DNA of 64,000 nt, from the NCBI RefSeq assembly GCF_000004075.3, contig NC_026655.2:3782001-3846000 (forward strand). The letters run 5' to 3'. Shown in pieces: positions 10,910 to 21,200 of the stretch. The DNA is from Cucumis sativus (Eukaryota > Streptophyta > Magnoliopsida > Cucurbitales > Cucurbitaceae). The translations under genes were made by a program, and so were the position numbers. Below the pieces are notes generated by a model, which saw only the letters and a list, made by a program, of their open reading frames with translations, was not told the origin of the DNA and did not search any database. How positions within the stretch are numbered: the stretch's first letter is position 1; each line of letters starts with the position of its first letter.

Positions 10910-13791
10910 ATGGGGACGATTCTCCTACCAGTTTTCAGTTCCTCTGATGCTTTGTCGCCGATTGGGAGTTTTTCATCTCAGCTCAATGGGGATGTCCGGG
11001 GACTCACTGCCGCCTCCTCCGGTTGTCATGGAATGTGGTATAGTGCTCTTTTGGTTGCGCCCTCGGTTTTGTTCGCCATCTATTTGGCGATTAGTGCCAT
11101 CAGGAACATCAAGAAGTTTTTTCTTGGTCGGTCGTTTATAATGATTTCGTATTATGCCCTTCTTTGGATCACTACGCTCTTAAATCTTGCTTGGTGCTCT
11201 CTTCAGGTGAGTTTGTTTGGATTATTTTCATCGAGTAAGGAGGACTTTAATGAATTGTAGTTTGCTTTGAATTAATGAGCTCTCTTGTATAAAGCTAATT
11301 ATTTGTGTGTCTCGTACTTACACATGATGATTCGCTTTTGTACTACGAGATAGGGATAGAAACACGCCTATCGCTCTCTTCTTATCTTCGTGTTTTTTTT
11401 TTTCCATTGCTGCGAAATAATGTGAAATTTTCTTTGTAAGAAGTTAGGGGCTGTCAGATTGTTAGAACAGACTTTAGGAAGATTGACTTTTGAAAATTAT
11501 TCTCTGGGTTTCTTTTCTTTTTAGATGATGTGATTTCCTATATTATTTTTGAGTTCTTCTCCCGAATATCAAGATTTTAGGACAGCGATTAGACAAAAAT
11601 ATTGCCTCTACAGACTTGCAGTGATAGATTTTGAGTGAATTTTACAAAGATAAAAAAACGGAGAGCCTGCTTGTAGCTCCCAAACAGCCTTACGAGTTTT
11701 ATTGAACAGACTAAATCATGTAGAGGAAACGACTTCCTGTAAGGTACTAGAGTTAGAAGTAAGGAGAAGAAGAAAAAAAAGACTATCTCCGATTGGCTAG
11801 TAGGCTCCAAAACCAACAAGATCCTAAAACCCCCATCAAGCCTCTTCAGTCTTCTTTTCATTTTTAGTTATTTATAACAGAGAGCCTAGTTGCATCCAAC
11901 CCAAACAACTTGGTTTTCTTCTTAGAACTTTGTTGATCCCATGGAAACAAGTTTCGGGCTACTGATGCCTGAAGACAAAGCCATGCGAATCAATTCCATC
12001 AGCCTTCGTTTAATATTAGGGATATATGGGGCACCTTAGTCTATTTTGCATCAATTTTACCGAAGTTTGATGGAGGTATTATTTCATCGTCGTGGAAGTA
12101 TTTAGAGTTCCTCTTACTGCTTTCCTATTGGCTTTTATAGTAGTATTTTAAGCAGTTTTGAATCTGAACCAACCCCATGTTTCCAGACTTGGGACTACTT
12201 TTTGATACATTCTGAAGTTCATGAGATTGACGGTGCTACTAGCACATTGAAGTGCCTATAAGCTGCATAGGATTTGACATATTAGTTATCTAAGCCATAG
12301 TACAACTTATATTTAATTGTGATTTATTGTCCCTGAAGTTTTAATTTTATTTTTATATGTCTTTTCCACTGGTTATTTGATTCCTGAGATGGATACTTTT
12401 CGTTAATTCGTGCTGTTTTTTAATTCATTGTAAAGCAGGAATGGGAATGCTCTCCTGGGAAGAAGTTTCTTTGGAATCTTTTGTCGTTGTTCACATTGTC
12501 TGGAATGTTGTTTCTGGAAATTAGTCTGGTAGCCTTCTTACTCAAAGCGAATTATTCAGGTGGGATGGAAGCACTGTTGCACAATTTTATTGTCTCGGGA
12601 ACTTTAGTTGGTGTGGATGTGCTTCTTAAGGTAATATATGAATGTACACATTTCCTTGTTTTGCAAACTGTAACTACTGATTCTTTTGTTGCTAACTGAA
12701 GTGGCTCCTGTGGGCTTGATTTCCATTATCTTCTTTCGTACCATTTATATTCTCAATTAAAGGTTCAGTTCAGTTTTTGTTTTTTTGTTTTGTTTGTTCG
12801 TAATTTTCAACTCTTCCTGCAATAGTAAATGAACACCCACATATTTACCTAATGAATTCTGTTCAGGTCATATACGTGTTTGGGTTTGGCATTCCACTGT
12901 TCATCGGGGTTGGTAGTTCACACTGGTCAAAGTGGGGTGTATGGACCATCCACAAGTTATTGTTAACTGCAGCTTATGGCTTCATATTATTTGTTCATTT
13001 CTCAAAATGGAGAGATAAGCTACCACGTTAGCACATATTCATTTCTCATTCGTTATTTTATTTATATACCTATGTCATCAAATTAACTGGGAATTCTCTT
13101 GTGGTTTTGTCGTGTCTACAGCCAGACCATCATTCTACAATTATATCGCTGTGATGTTTGTTGTTAGCGCTTTAGCATTTTTTGCCAGTGGGCTTTCCGC
13201 GTTTGGAGTTAGGTTTGGCATCTGGTAATTGTACCTTCTTTTATTTATACCATCCAACAAGTAACTGTTCAAATTCTCTCAGTAATTTTGATCTCTGTGG
13301 AAGTTTACATATCTGATGGTGCTATACGCTGTAGGTTGTACAATTTCACGGTTATCAGCTACCATTCTATGTATCTCCCATTCCTCTATGTGACGTTTCT
13401 GGCAGATTTTTTCCAGGTGAAACCCTTTGTGCAATATAGTTGATTCTTCATCTACAATTCATTTCTTGTTTTTTTTTTGTCTCCTGTACAAACAAAAGAG
13501 TTTATGCCAATTAGTGCTTGACTATGCTCATGTTAAATATAGTCCATATTTCTAAATGTAGAGGTATTCATTCTTATTCATTTGAAAGGCTTACATCAAA
13601 GGGGTATATGCCAATTAATTTTGGATTATGCTCCTGTTAATTAAAATTCATCTTTCTAAATGTACAAGTATTCATTCTTCTAGTGCATAGGATTAAGAGT
13701 TTTCATTTTTCAGGAGGAAGACTTCCTTTTGGAGAATGCATACTATTCAGAGATGAGAGATGCAGGATTCTTTGATTCAGAGTGGGATTAG
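10910..13791 (+). CDS. CAND2: CAND2/TPRA1-like seven-transmembrane protein
   Basis: Exons 10910-11206, 12439-12630, 12867-13026, 13122-13224, 13335-13416 and 13714-13791 join in frame to 303 residues. Seven hydrophobic segments can be read, for example SALLVAPSVLFAIYLAISA, ISYYALLWITTLLNLAW, LFTLSGMLFLEISLVAFLL and YIAVMFVVSALAFFASGL. The tail FFQEEDFLLENAYYSEMRDA is typical of the plant CAND2/CAND8 group, which is related to animal TPRA1 (TPRA40). The Arabidopsis members were named candidate G-protein-coupled receptors from topology and reported interaction with G-alpha; biochemical function is unsettled. The start at 10910 (MGTILLP) is the only ATG near the frame's 5' end, since the upstream extension begins at GTG. 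Intron 1 is 1.2 kb. Confidence 0.85.
11207..12438 (+). other. Long intron 1 of the CAND2-like gene
   Basis: The intron is flanked by CAG/GTGAGT and AAAGCAG/G. It holds no conserved coding sequence. The stretch 11600-11870 has an opposite-strand open frame with a phenylalanine run that I could not assign. Confidence 0.6.
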
Positions 13792-14869
13792 ATGTCTTTG
13801 TATGATTTGTATGGTTAATGTTTACATACGATGTAAATAAACATAAACAGAAATTTCTCATTAGCAATAAAGCCTAATTCCATTTTCTGTTCTCATTCAT
13901 TTTGTTGAGAGTTACTGATCACTTCCGGTATTACATTTAGGACAAATTTGCCTGAGTGATTCTCTCGTTTCTTCTGTTGTGCAATTTAGTTCATAGATTA
14001 TACTTTATGTTTTTGATTCACCGAATCATATAGATTTAGATAACAAATGTTAGTGAAAATTGTTCATCAAAATTTCTCTGTTTAAAAAGAAATTATCAAA
14101 CACATTTTCAAAAATTTCTTAGTCTTCAAAACTACTAGAAAATATTGCTTCTATTTTTATGGAATCATTTGTTTTTGGTGATCAAATCGATCACCAACCT
14201 AACCATGGAGACCTTTAGGATAATACAACATTCTCACTGGTTAGATACATAAAATCTAAAAACCTGACTTGATTTGAATTTTCCACCATTGAAGTAGAAA
14301 GTTAAATATATTGAGAACATACTTGGTGGTTTATTTACATCGAACCTAAAAATGCCTGTGAATGTATGGTAACAAGTCTCAACTCTATCTCCAAGAGTAA
14401 TGTCCTCATTGAAGTCAAGGGCATTGGATTTGTATTTGGATACTCAATAGATCGTTAATTGGATATCAACTGCTTCCATTTATCAGTTCTTTAATGGAGT
14501 ATTGTTGCACATAACAAAGATAATAGTCTTAATAGAGGCTCTTACCAAGTACGCTCACCATGCTTCAACTTTCATCTGCAAAAGAGTGTTTAATTTAAAT
14601 TTACATCAACTTGCAAGTCAATAATGGAGCTGAGAATTTCACCTTGGGAAACTGTGGTGTATATCATCACCAACAATATCATCAGCTTGCAAAAGTTGAA
14701 ATAAATAAATAAGGATTTGGAGAATTGAAAAGCCTACATTTTTTAGTCGAAATGTTGAAACAAAAATTCTACAGGAAGCACATAGTAAAAGAACTCGCAA
14801 AATCTAGAAACTGAAATAGATGGCCATACAATCAGAGTTACCCAAAATATAAAGTAGAATGTGATCATC
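13792..14869. other. Convergent spacer between CAND2 and CBF5
   Basis: The spacer contains the CAND2 3' UTR (AATAAA-like words near 13836), the CBF5 3' UTR (about 14720-14869) and, between them, the decayed helicase 3'-end copy listed separately. Confidence 0.65.
14240..14670 (-). pseudogene. Truncated copy of the DExH14 helicase 3' end
   Basis: Read on the minus strand this matches the end of the real helicase gene (18215-19090). The sequence TTTCCCAAG/GTGAAATTCT corresponds to the exon 47 end and donor. Next comes a shortened intron ending CTCTTTTGCAG, and then GAAGCATGGTGA in place of GAAGCATGGTGG, an in-frame stop at the second Trp. The middle of exon 48, intron 48 and the start of exon 49 are deleted. 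The copy then resumes with TACTCCATTAAAGAACTG, where the original stop codon is altered. Downstream flank is also shared (TACATAAAATCTAAA, CTCCAAGAG). Retained intron sequence shows a DNA-level duplication, not retroposition. It cannot be functional. Confidence 0.8.
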
Positions 14870-16573
14870 TTATTCTTCAGCATCTTCTTTATTCTTCTTC
14901 TTTTTCTTCTTCTTTTTCTTCTCACTTCCATCATCGTGATCATGTGCTTCACCATTTTGAACATCAGCAGCAGGTAATTGAGAATCATCATTTCCAGATT
15001 CCTTATCTTTCTTTTTCTTTTTCTTCTCGGACTTTGGTGTCTCAGGTGTAGCTGCTTCTTTAGCTTCTTTGTCCTTCTTCTTTTTCTTCTTCTCTGAATT
15101 CTCAACAATCTCCTCATTAGAAGGTTCTTCAGCAGTATCCTTCTCCTTGTCTTTCTTCTTTTTCTTCTTTTCTTTCTTCCCGACTTCTTCAACTTCCTCA
15201 GTCTTCAGTTTCTTAGCTGGAGCAGCTTCAGTTTCTTCATCTAGTTTTCGCTTCCGCCCTCCATCATCTTTTCCTGACTCTTCTGCAGCAGTAGGCTTAG
15301 CAGTTGCAGAGTCGGAAACGAAAGCACTTGCAACCAAAACGTCCCCACCAGTGGGTAAAACCAAATTCCTCATCCATTCCTGAGGAGTGTTCTCATTTGG
15401 TTTTCCATGCTTGTCCAACTTCCCTTCCCCAATAAGTTTTTTCTTCATTGATGCCCTCGGACCTAGTCCCCACTTTCTTGGGTAAGTATCTCGATCCATC
15501 ACAACCCTTTTGATCTTCGCTACAACACCATGGTCACAGGTTGCCATCACTGCAGTAGTCATCTCTGCGATACCAAGAGCAATAGCTTCACCTTTGGTAG
15601 TCATAAGTACAACTTCTTCCCCAGCACCAATATCATTTTCAAATCTCAACAGCCCTGGAATCATCAACTTCGCACCATAACAAATAGCATTAACAGCAGA
15701 ATCCTTGACAACCAATCTTTTATAGCTCGTCAAAACCACCTCAAGAGGCATGATTACCCTCCTCAGATAGCTTTCATCCTTGAAATTATCATAAAACCAT
15801 TGAGCATCCATCACATCATGCATTGTAACCATGTTATCCTTCTCACCCAAAATCCCAGATCTCACCCTTCTAAGCTCCTGCATATGCCCTCCAACGCCAA
15901 GAATCAAACCCAAGTGTACGCATAACGTTCTAACATAAGTTCCCGCTTCACAAGAAATCCAAAACACAACCAAATGTTTATCAGCATCATACTCAAGAAG
16001 CTTGCTTTCATATATAGTTCTAATCCTAAGCTGTCTTTTCACAGCAGATATCAACGGCGGCCTCTGAAACACAGCCCCAGTGAGCGTCTCCAGAGCCCGA
16101 GCAACCTTAGAAACATCGGGCACAGCAGAATGCAACCGAGCAACACACACGTACTCTTTACCCGCACCCTGTTGCGATTTCACAAGCCGCGTGGCTCGAT
16201 CAATGCACACAATCAGGTTCCCAGTTACCTTCGGATCAAGAGTACCACTATGACCGGTTTTATCAACCCGAAGAATCCGCTTAATCCAAGCCACAACTTC
16301 ATGCGAAGAAGGATTAGCTGGTTTATCAAGATTGAGAATGCCATACCTGATATACTCAGCAAGAGGCCGTTTGAGAGGCAAATAACCAGAAGGCAATGGA
16401 GTGTAATGACCAGTACGTACATTAAGACGGTCATAGTTTTTCAGAAGAATAGGCCACTGAGAGGTGTCGACCGGAGGAGTAAAACTTTGAGGCTTGATCA
16501 TAAAGTCAGCAACTTCCTTGGGTGGCTGTTCGTCGGAACTAACAGCCGATGACTTGCTGCTATGCTTCGACAT
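14870..16573 (-). CDS. CBF5: H/ACA snoRNP pseudouridine synthase CBF5 (dyskerin/NAP57)
   Basis: A single uninterrupted frame of 567 residues, nearly the length of Arabidopsis CBF5 (~565), which is also intronless. Order: a basic N-terminus, the dyskerin-like region (about 45-105), the TruB catalytic domain with the motif GTLDPKVTG carrying the catalytic Asp at residue 113, a PUA domain (about 270-345, [18 protein letters not shown]), and a C-terminal tail from about 455 of repeated [13 protein letters not shown] blocks alternating with acidic stretches. With NOP10, NHP2 and GAR1 it forms the nucleolar complex that converts guide-selected uridines of rRNA and snRNA to pseudouridine; it also binds telomerase RNA. 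The start gives [15 protein letters not shown]; the promoter carries telo-box and site II motifs. Confidence 0.97.
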   Translation of the reverse strand: MSKHSSKSSAVSSDEQPPKEVADFMIKPQSFTPPVDTSQWPILLKNYDRLNVRTGHYTPLPSGYLPLKRPLAEYIRYGILNLDKPANPSSHEVVAWIKRILRVDKTGHSGTLDPKVTGNLIVCIDRATRLVKSQQGAGKEYVCVARLHSAVPDVSKVARALETLTGAVFQRPPLISAVKRQLRIRTIYESKLLEYDADKHLVVFWISCEAGTYVRTLCVHLGLILGVGGHMQELRRVRSGILGEKDNMVTMHDVMDAQWFYDNFKDESYLRRVIMPLEVVLTSYKRLVVKDSAVNAICYGAKLMIPGLLRFENDIGAGEEVVLMTTKGEAIALGIAEMTTAVMATCDHGVVAKIKRVVMDRDTYPRKWGLGPRASMKKKLIGEGKLDKHGKPNENTPQEWMRNLVLPTGGDVLVASAFVSDSATAKPTAAEESGKDDGGRKRKLDEETEAAPAKKLKTEEVEEVGKKEKKKKKKDKEKDTAEEPSNEEIVENSEKKKKKKDKEAKEAATPETPKSEKKKKKKDKESGNDDSQLPAADVQNGEAHDHDDGSEKKKKKKKKKNKEDAEE

Positions 16574-16666
16574 GGCGGAACTGCCAGATGGTTTCCTCCA
16601 AAAAGAGCCGAAATTTTGAGAGACGAAGTTTTAGAGGAAATGGCTGAACTTCAACATGTGGTTCGG

Positions 16667-16742
16667 TTTTAGGGTTTTAGGGTTTTAAACAAAACATTTC
16701 ATATGCTGGCCCACTTTTGTAATTCTTTCATTTTGGTGGGCT
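16667..16742 (-). promoter_or_regulatory. Telo-box and site II motifs in the CBF5 promoter
   Basis: On the minus strand 16667-16690 reads as two overlapping AAACCCTA-type units (on the plus strand, AGGGTTTT twice). A TGGGCC occurs on the minus strand at 16708-16713 and a TGGGCT on the plus strand at 16737-16742. Telo-box plus site II (TGGGCY) pairs are typical of plant ribosomal-protein and snoRNP gene promoters bound by Myb-like and TCP factors. The cluster lies 94-170 bases upstream of the start codon. Confidence 0.7.
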
Positions 16743-16984
16743 CTTTTGCAAATTCCAAAATTTCCTTCTTTTTTTTTTTTTCTTTTCTTTTTCTAATATT
16801 TTTAAAAACCTAAAAACTAAAAAAAAAAAAAAGAAGGAAAAATCATTATGAATTCGGGGATCACTTGAGTCTATTCTCCTAAGCACTCGAAACTAAAAAT
16901 GTACGGTTTTAAAATTCAAAACCAAATGCAAGCATTCTTCATAACTTAACAATTAAAAATATAAGGATAACTACTAGTAAAATT

Positions 16985-17160
16985 GTAAAAAATAGCAAAT
17001 TTGACCAAATATTTACATAGCAAAATTTTAGATTCTATCGACAACAAACATTTGATAGACAGATAGAAGTATCATCGGTTACTACTACTGATAGAATCCA
17101 AAAAAAAATCTATAGTTTGTAAATATTTTAATTTATTTTACTATTTTTAAAAATGTCCCT
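16985..17160. repeat. AT-rich MITE-like repeat, copy B (variant type)
   Basis: The left end is AAAAATAGCAAATTTGACC, the core has TTTGATAGACAGATAGAAG and CTACTGATAGAAT, and the right end is TTTGTAAATATTTTAATTTA then TTTACTATTTTTAAAAATG. The ends are inverted relative to each other. It resembles copy E at 42545. Confidence 0.5.
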
Positions 17161-17184
17161 AATTACAATTTTAAGAAGAATAAT

Positions 17185-17342
17185 CACATATATAGCAACA
17201 TTTTAAAAAACATTGTAGATATAACAAAGTCTTCGATAGACTCTTATGATTTATATTGACCAATATTTGCTAGATAGTTTATCAGTGTGACTCGAACATT
17301 TTTTGCTATATTTATAATTTTTTTTAAATATTGCTATATACT
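17185..17342. repeat. AT-rich MITE-like repeat, copy C
   Basis: It opens with ATATATAGCAACATTTTAAA and GATATAACAAAG, contains TTCGATAGACTC and TAGATAGTTTATCAGTG, and closes with TTGCTATATTTATAATTTTT and AAATATTGCTATATA. The ends are inverted repeats of each other. It stands directly next to copy B. Confidence 0.55.
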
Positions 17343-18214
17343 TGATCATTTTTAATCTAATTGTTATATTTGCAACTATCCCAGAATATAATTTACGAGT
17401 ACAATGACAATGTATGTCTATATTATATCAAATGGAGAATATGTGATAATCTTGACATTCATTATTTGCTCTTAGATCTTTTCACAATCCATCTTCAACA
17501 AAAATATGTAATGTCTAGACGCATCCTTCACCTACAAACATTCACATTTTCTTTAGCTTCATTTTGTTACGGTAATTGAATTTTCTATTCTTCCTAAACA
17601 TGATATATGATCATGTTTCAAAAACTTATTTATAAATTAACATGTTATAAAGCATTTGATATTGTAACATAAAAATTATTTGAGGAAGCTCATAGAATAA
17701 AATACTTTCATACAAAAGTTGGGATTCTGTCTTGGTAGTGACTACAATATTATGATAAAATCACTTAAAATATATAGACTATATATATAGACTATCTATT
17801 GAAAATGTTTTTGAGCTCATTTTGCTATATTTGAAAATAACTCAAATAAGAAACACACTTCATATGTTAAAATAAGACTTCGAAAGATGTGATCATGTGG
17901 TAACTAAACTTGTACTTGATCATCAGATGAACAGGGCATAAGCCTAATGGTTAGATTTACAGAGTTTAGCACCTGTACATAAAATCTAAACCTGAGTTGA
18001 TTTCGATATATATATGACTGAACTGTAAGGTCAATTTCTAGACACCTAGAAATGCATGTATGGTATGGTAATTCGTCTGGATTCGTATTGCAAGCCACAG
18101 CTATTTCCATCTCCAAGAGTCCAGTGGTGACATCTAATGAGTCTTCTCTCAAGTTCATGTCATTGGACTTACTTAGATTTGAATACTCAACAGATTGTAA
18201 TTGGATCAACTGCT
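17343..18214. other. Downstream flank of the helicase gene
   Basis: The sequence is AT-rich with no coding region. The part from about 17930 to 18214 is the helicase 3' UTR or 3' flank, and it is the segment shared with the decayed copy at 14240. Confidence 0.55.
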
Positions 18215-21200
18215 TCAATTTAACAGTTCTTTAATGGAGTATTCTTGCTCATAGCCAAGATAACAATCCGAGACCAAAATCAATTTCATTTCCTGGAAAA
18301 ACATACCATCGAAAGTATTAGAAGCATGTCAGAATGTTAGAAGTTAATTCAACGAACAGATTTATCATCCACGGAATGAAAAGCTATCATGTAAAATGTT
18401 AATCAATCAAGAACCCATGAAAGTCGATTCACAGACAATTATACAAATCTAAAGCAAGTGGGTTTGTTTGTTTGGATTTAAAATGCTTAGTTTCAAAGTT
18501 ACTTTTAAACATGTTTTTAACTATTTATAACCAATTTTGATGGTATGAGAATTACATCTAAAAGTTTAAAATTAATTTGAAGTGATTAAAGAAATGTTTT
18601 GAAGTGATTTTAAATATTACAAAAGCGATTTTAATCCTTTCAAAATTACTCCTGAACATATATCAGGATATAAAGTCGATCAGCGTGGCACAAAAAGAAT
18701 GAGAGGGAAAATATTGAGTCAAGCACGCAGGAATTTTAGTTCTGAAGAGCACTTTCACCTGGAAATCATTTCTTTTTGGAGGTAACTGCATGGTTGTGAC
18801 CAAGCGATCAGAGAAAGAAACTCTCTTTAAAGCATACAGTTCCGACGTAGAGGTGTTACCAAGTACAAGCCACCATGCTTCATCTTTTATCTGCAAAAGA
18901 ACGTGTAATTTAATGTCTATTTGAAACTTTCTATGTGTTTATCAACACTATTTTTGCATCTATAAACACTTTTTTTCACTTATAAATACTTATTTACACA
19001 CTTAGAAAGCTCAATCTAATGACACCTTTCATTTACGTCAACTTGTTAGTCGCCAATGAAGCCCAGAATTTTACCTTGGGAAACCGTGGTGCATATGCCC
19101 TGGTTCTGTTTTTTCTCGAACTTATCTTCTCCAATCTAATGTTAAGAGAGGGAGCTTTTTCAGCGTCATCGTCCTTCCTTAGAAGTTTTATCTTCATTTG
19201 GACACGGGGGAAAATCTGCAAATCCTGTAGAAACAGTAAACAAACATCCAAATCAGATAAATACTAGTCACTCGTTGCCAGCTAACTAATTGGGACGGGT
19301 AAATTAGCCGGAATTTAGTAATTTCCAACTATTCTTAACTGTTATGCTGCAACATTACAGCTACCTTTTCCGTATGTAATTACTATCCGGCCTTTTTCCT
19401 TGCATGTTTATTTGATGCAATGCAAGGCAACCATGCAGCAAGGAGAAAATATTTCTCTATGTGAAGAGGATACATAAGAATGGGTGCAGGAAAGTATTAC
19501 TTCTCGAAAAATGTTTCTAAATGGTCATTGGGTCAAAACCATTACAACTTACTCAACCAGCAGAAAATGACATGACATTGGTGAGGTGTCTATCTTGTTG
19601 ATTTGATATAGATATTATCACTCCCCCTTCCCCCTCCTTTTTGATCGAAATTGTGTGTTTTTTTTTAAATGGAGTCAAGCTTCTTTAATATTATAAAAAC
19701 TCAAAGTATAAAATAATTATCCAATGAGATAACAGAGAACCCAAAAATAAAATGAGAGGGAGCGAGAGAGGATTAGTGGGCTTAACCCAACGAAGGATTT
19801 ACCCTAATTTTCTTTTCTTTTGCGTATTCTCCACTCTTGTATCTTTTGTTAATATGAGAAATTAATAAGAAAGTCAATTGTGGTTTTTCTTCCGGTACTT
19901 GGGTTTCCACGTAACTCAATGTCTACTTTACTTTATGACTTTTAACAATTTCCATTTTTTATGATGTAGTAAAAATGTAGAACTCATGGACATGTAATTC
20001 TTGACATGTCAATAAAAATTTAATACCTTGAATATAAAATCATGTAAAAAGATCACACAGAACACTCCTGACCTGAGTTAATTTTGAAGCAGGAAAATTT
20101 CCAATCAAATTTTGCAAAGCTGTCTTGGGAAGATCCAACAGTTGCTGCAGAGTTAGATATCCTGATTTTTTAAGTGAACTTGCAAGGTCATCATTCATGC
20201 ACGGTATCATCCACAATGCCGAATCAACATCAAACCACAAGCCCTGGAAGTTTCATAAATATCATGTAAGTCGGAAAATTTTAAGACAGTTCATTTCCAA
20301 CATTGCAAGCAAGAGGAATGCTTATCTGGCATCCTTGAACATCCCAAACATGGAAAATTGAGTAAAAATGTCACATGGCATACTTTCTCAATTCAACTAT
20401 ATACCCAGCACTTGAAACGTGAAGAATATTATGTGAAGTTTAGGCAATGGATTCTTGAGTACAACAAGCTTGGAGAAAAAAACACTAATAATAAATGGAA
20501 GCGGTCATCTAGAAGTTTCACTTCTCTTGTCAGTTGTATTACATTTGTATTTCCGAACATATTGAATAAAGGAACACAGTCGTATGTTAGTTAAAAGTTC
20601 CTACCACGAAGAGAAACAAATCAGAGAGCAGCATTACCAAGGCGTAGGAAAAACATGCAGAAACGAACAAATACTTGACCATCTAAGTTCCAAATCATTG
20701 TGTTGAAACGTGGACTCGCACATGCAAACACACTTTTCCTTTTGTTCCTTCTGTTCTCTTTTTAAATCTCTCCTCGTACGTTTGTTTATTAGTCTGTATT
20801 TCTTCTATTCAAGCATGAAAGTTTTAAAAATGGCTGCCCGGTTGGTGGGACAATGCAGTGCTCCACCCAATTCACGTCTTAATTACCAATAATTCCTTTT
20901 TATGATAAAAAAAACAACTTTAATTAGGTATGAATGATAGTCAACATGAGTTTGACTAAATGGTGTTGGCATGACTTCTGAGGTCGAAGATTTAATTCGT
21001 TGTTGTACCAAATTTCTTATAACACACAAGCAAAATAGATAAAGGAGAACCCATGTAGCAGGAAAAAAAAAGCCGACAAAAAACATACAAACCTGATAAT
21101 AATTTATTTTAAACTGTACCAATTTGTTTAATTAATTAGAAAATAAACTATAAAGAGAATAACCTGCATGACCATTTGTAATAGACGCATGCATGTAATT

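Noticed and set aside
13435..13700. Repeated words in the CAND2 last intron (TATGCCAATTA, TAAATGTA...GTATTCATTCTT)
   Set aside because: This is a local imperfect duplication of about 110 bases without element features; not worth a separate call.
15069..16552. Plus-strand open frames across CBF5
   Set aside because: They are antisense shadows. The Phe/Ser-rich one is the complement of the lysine-rich tail.
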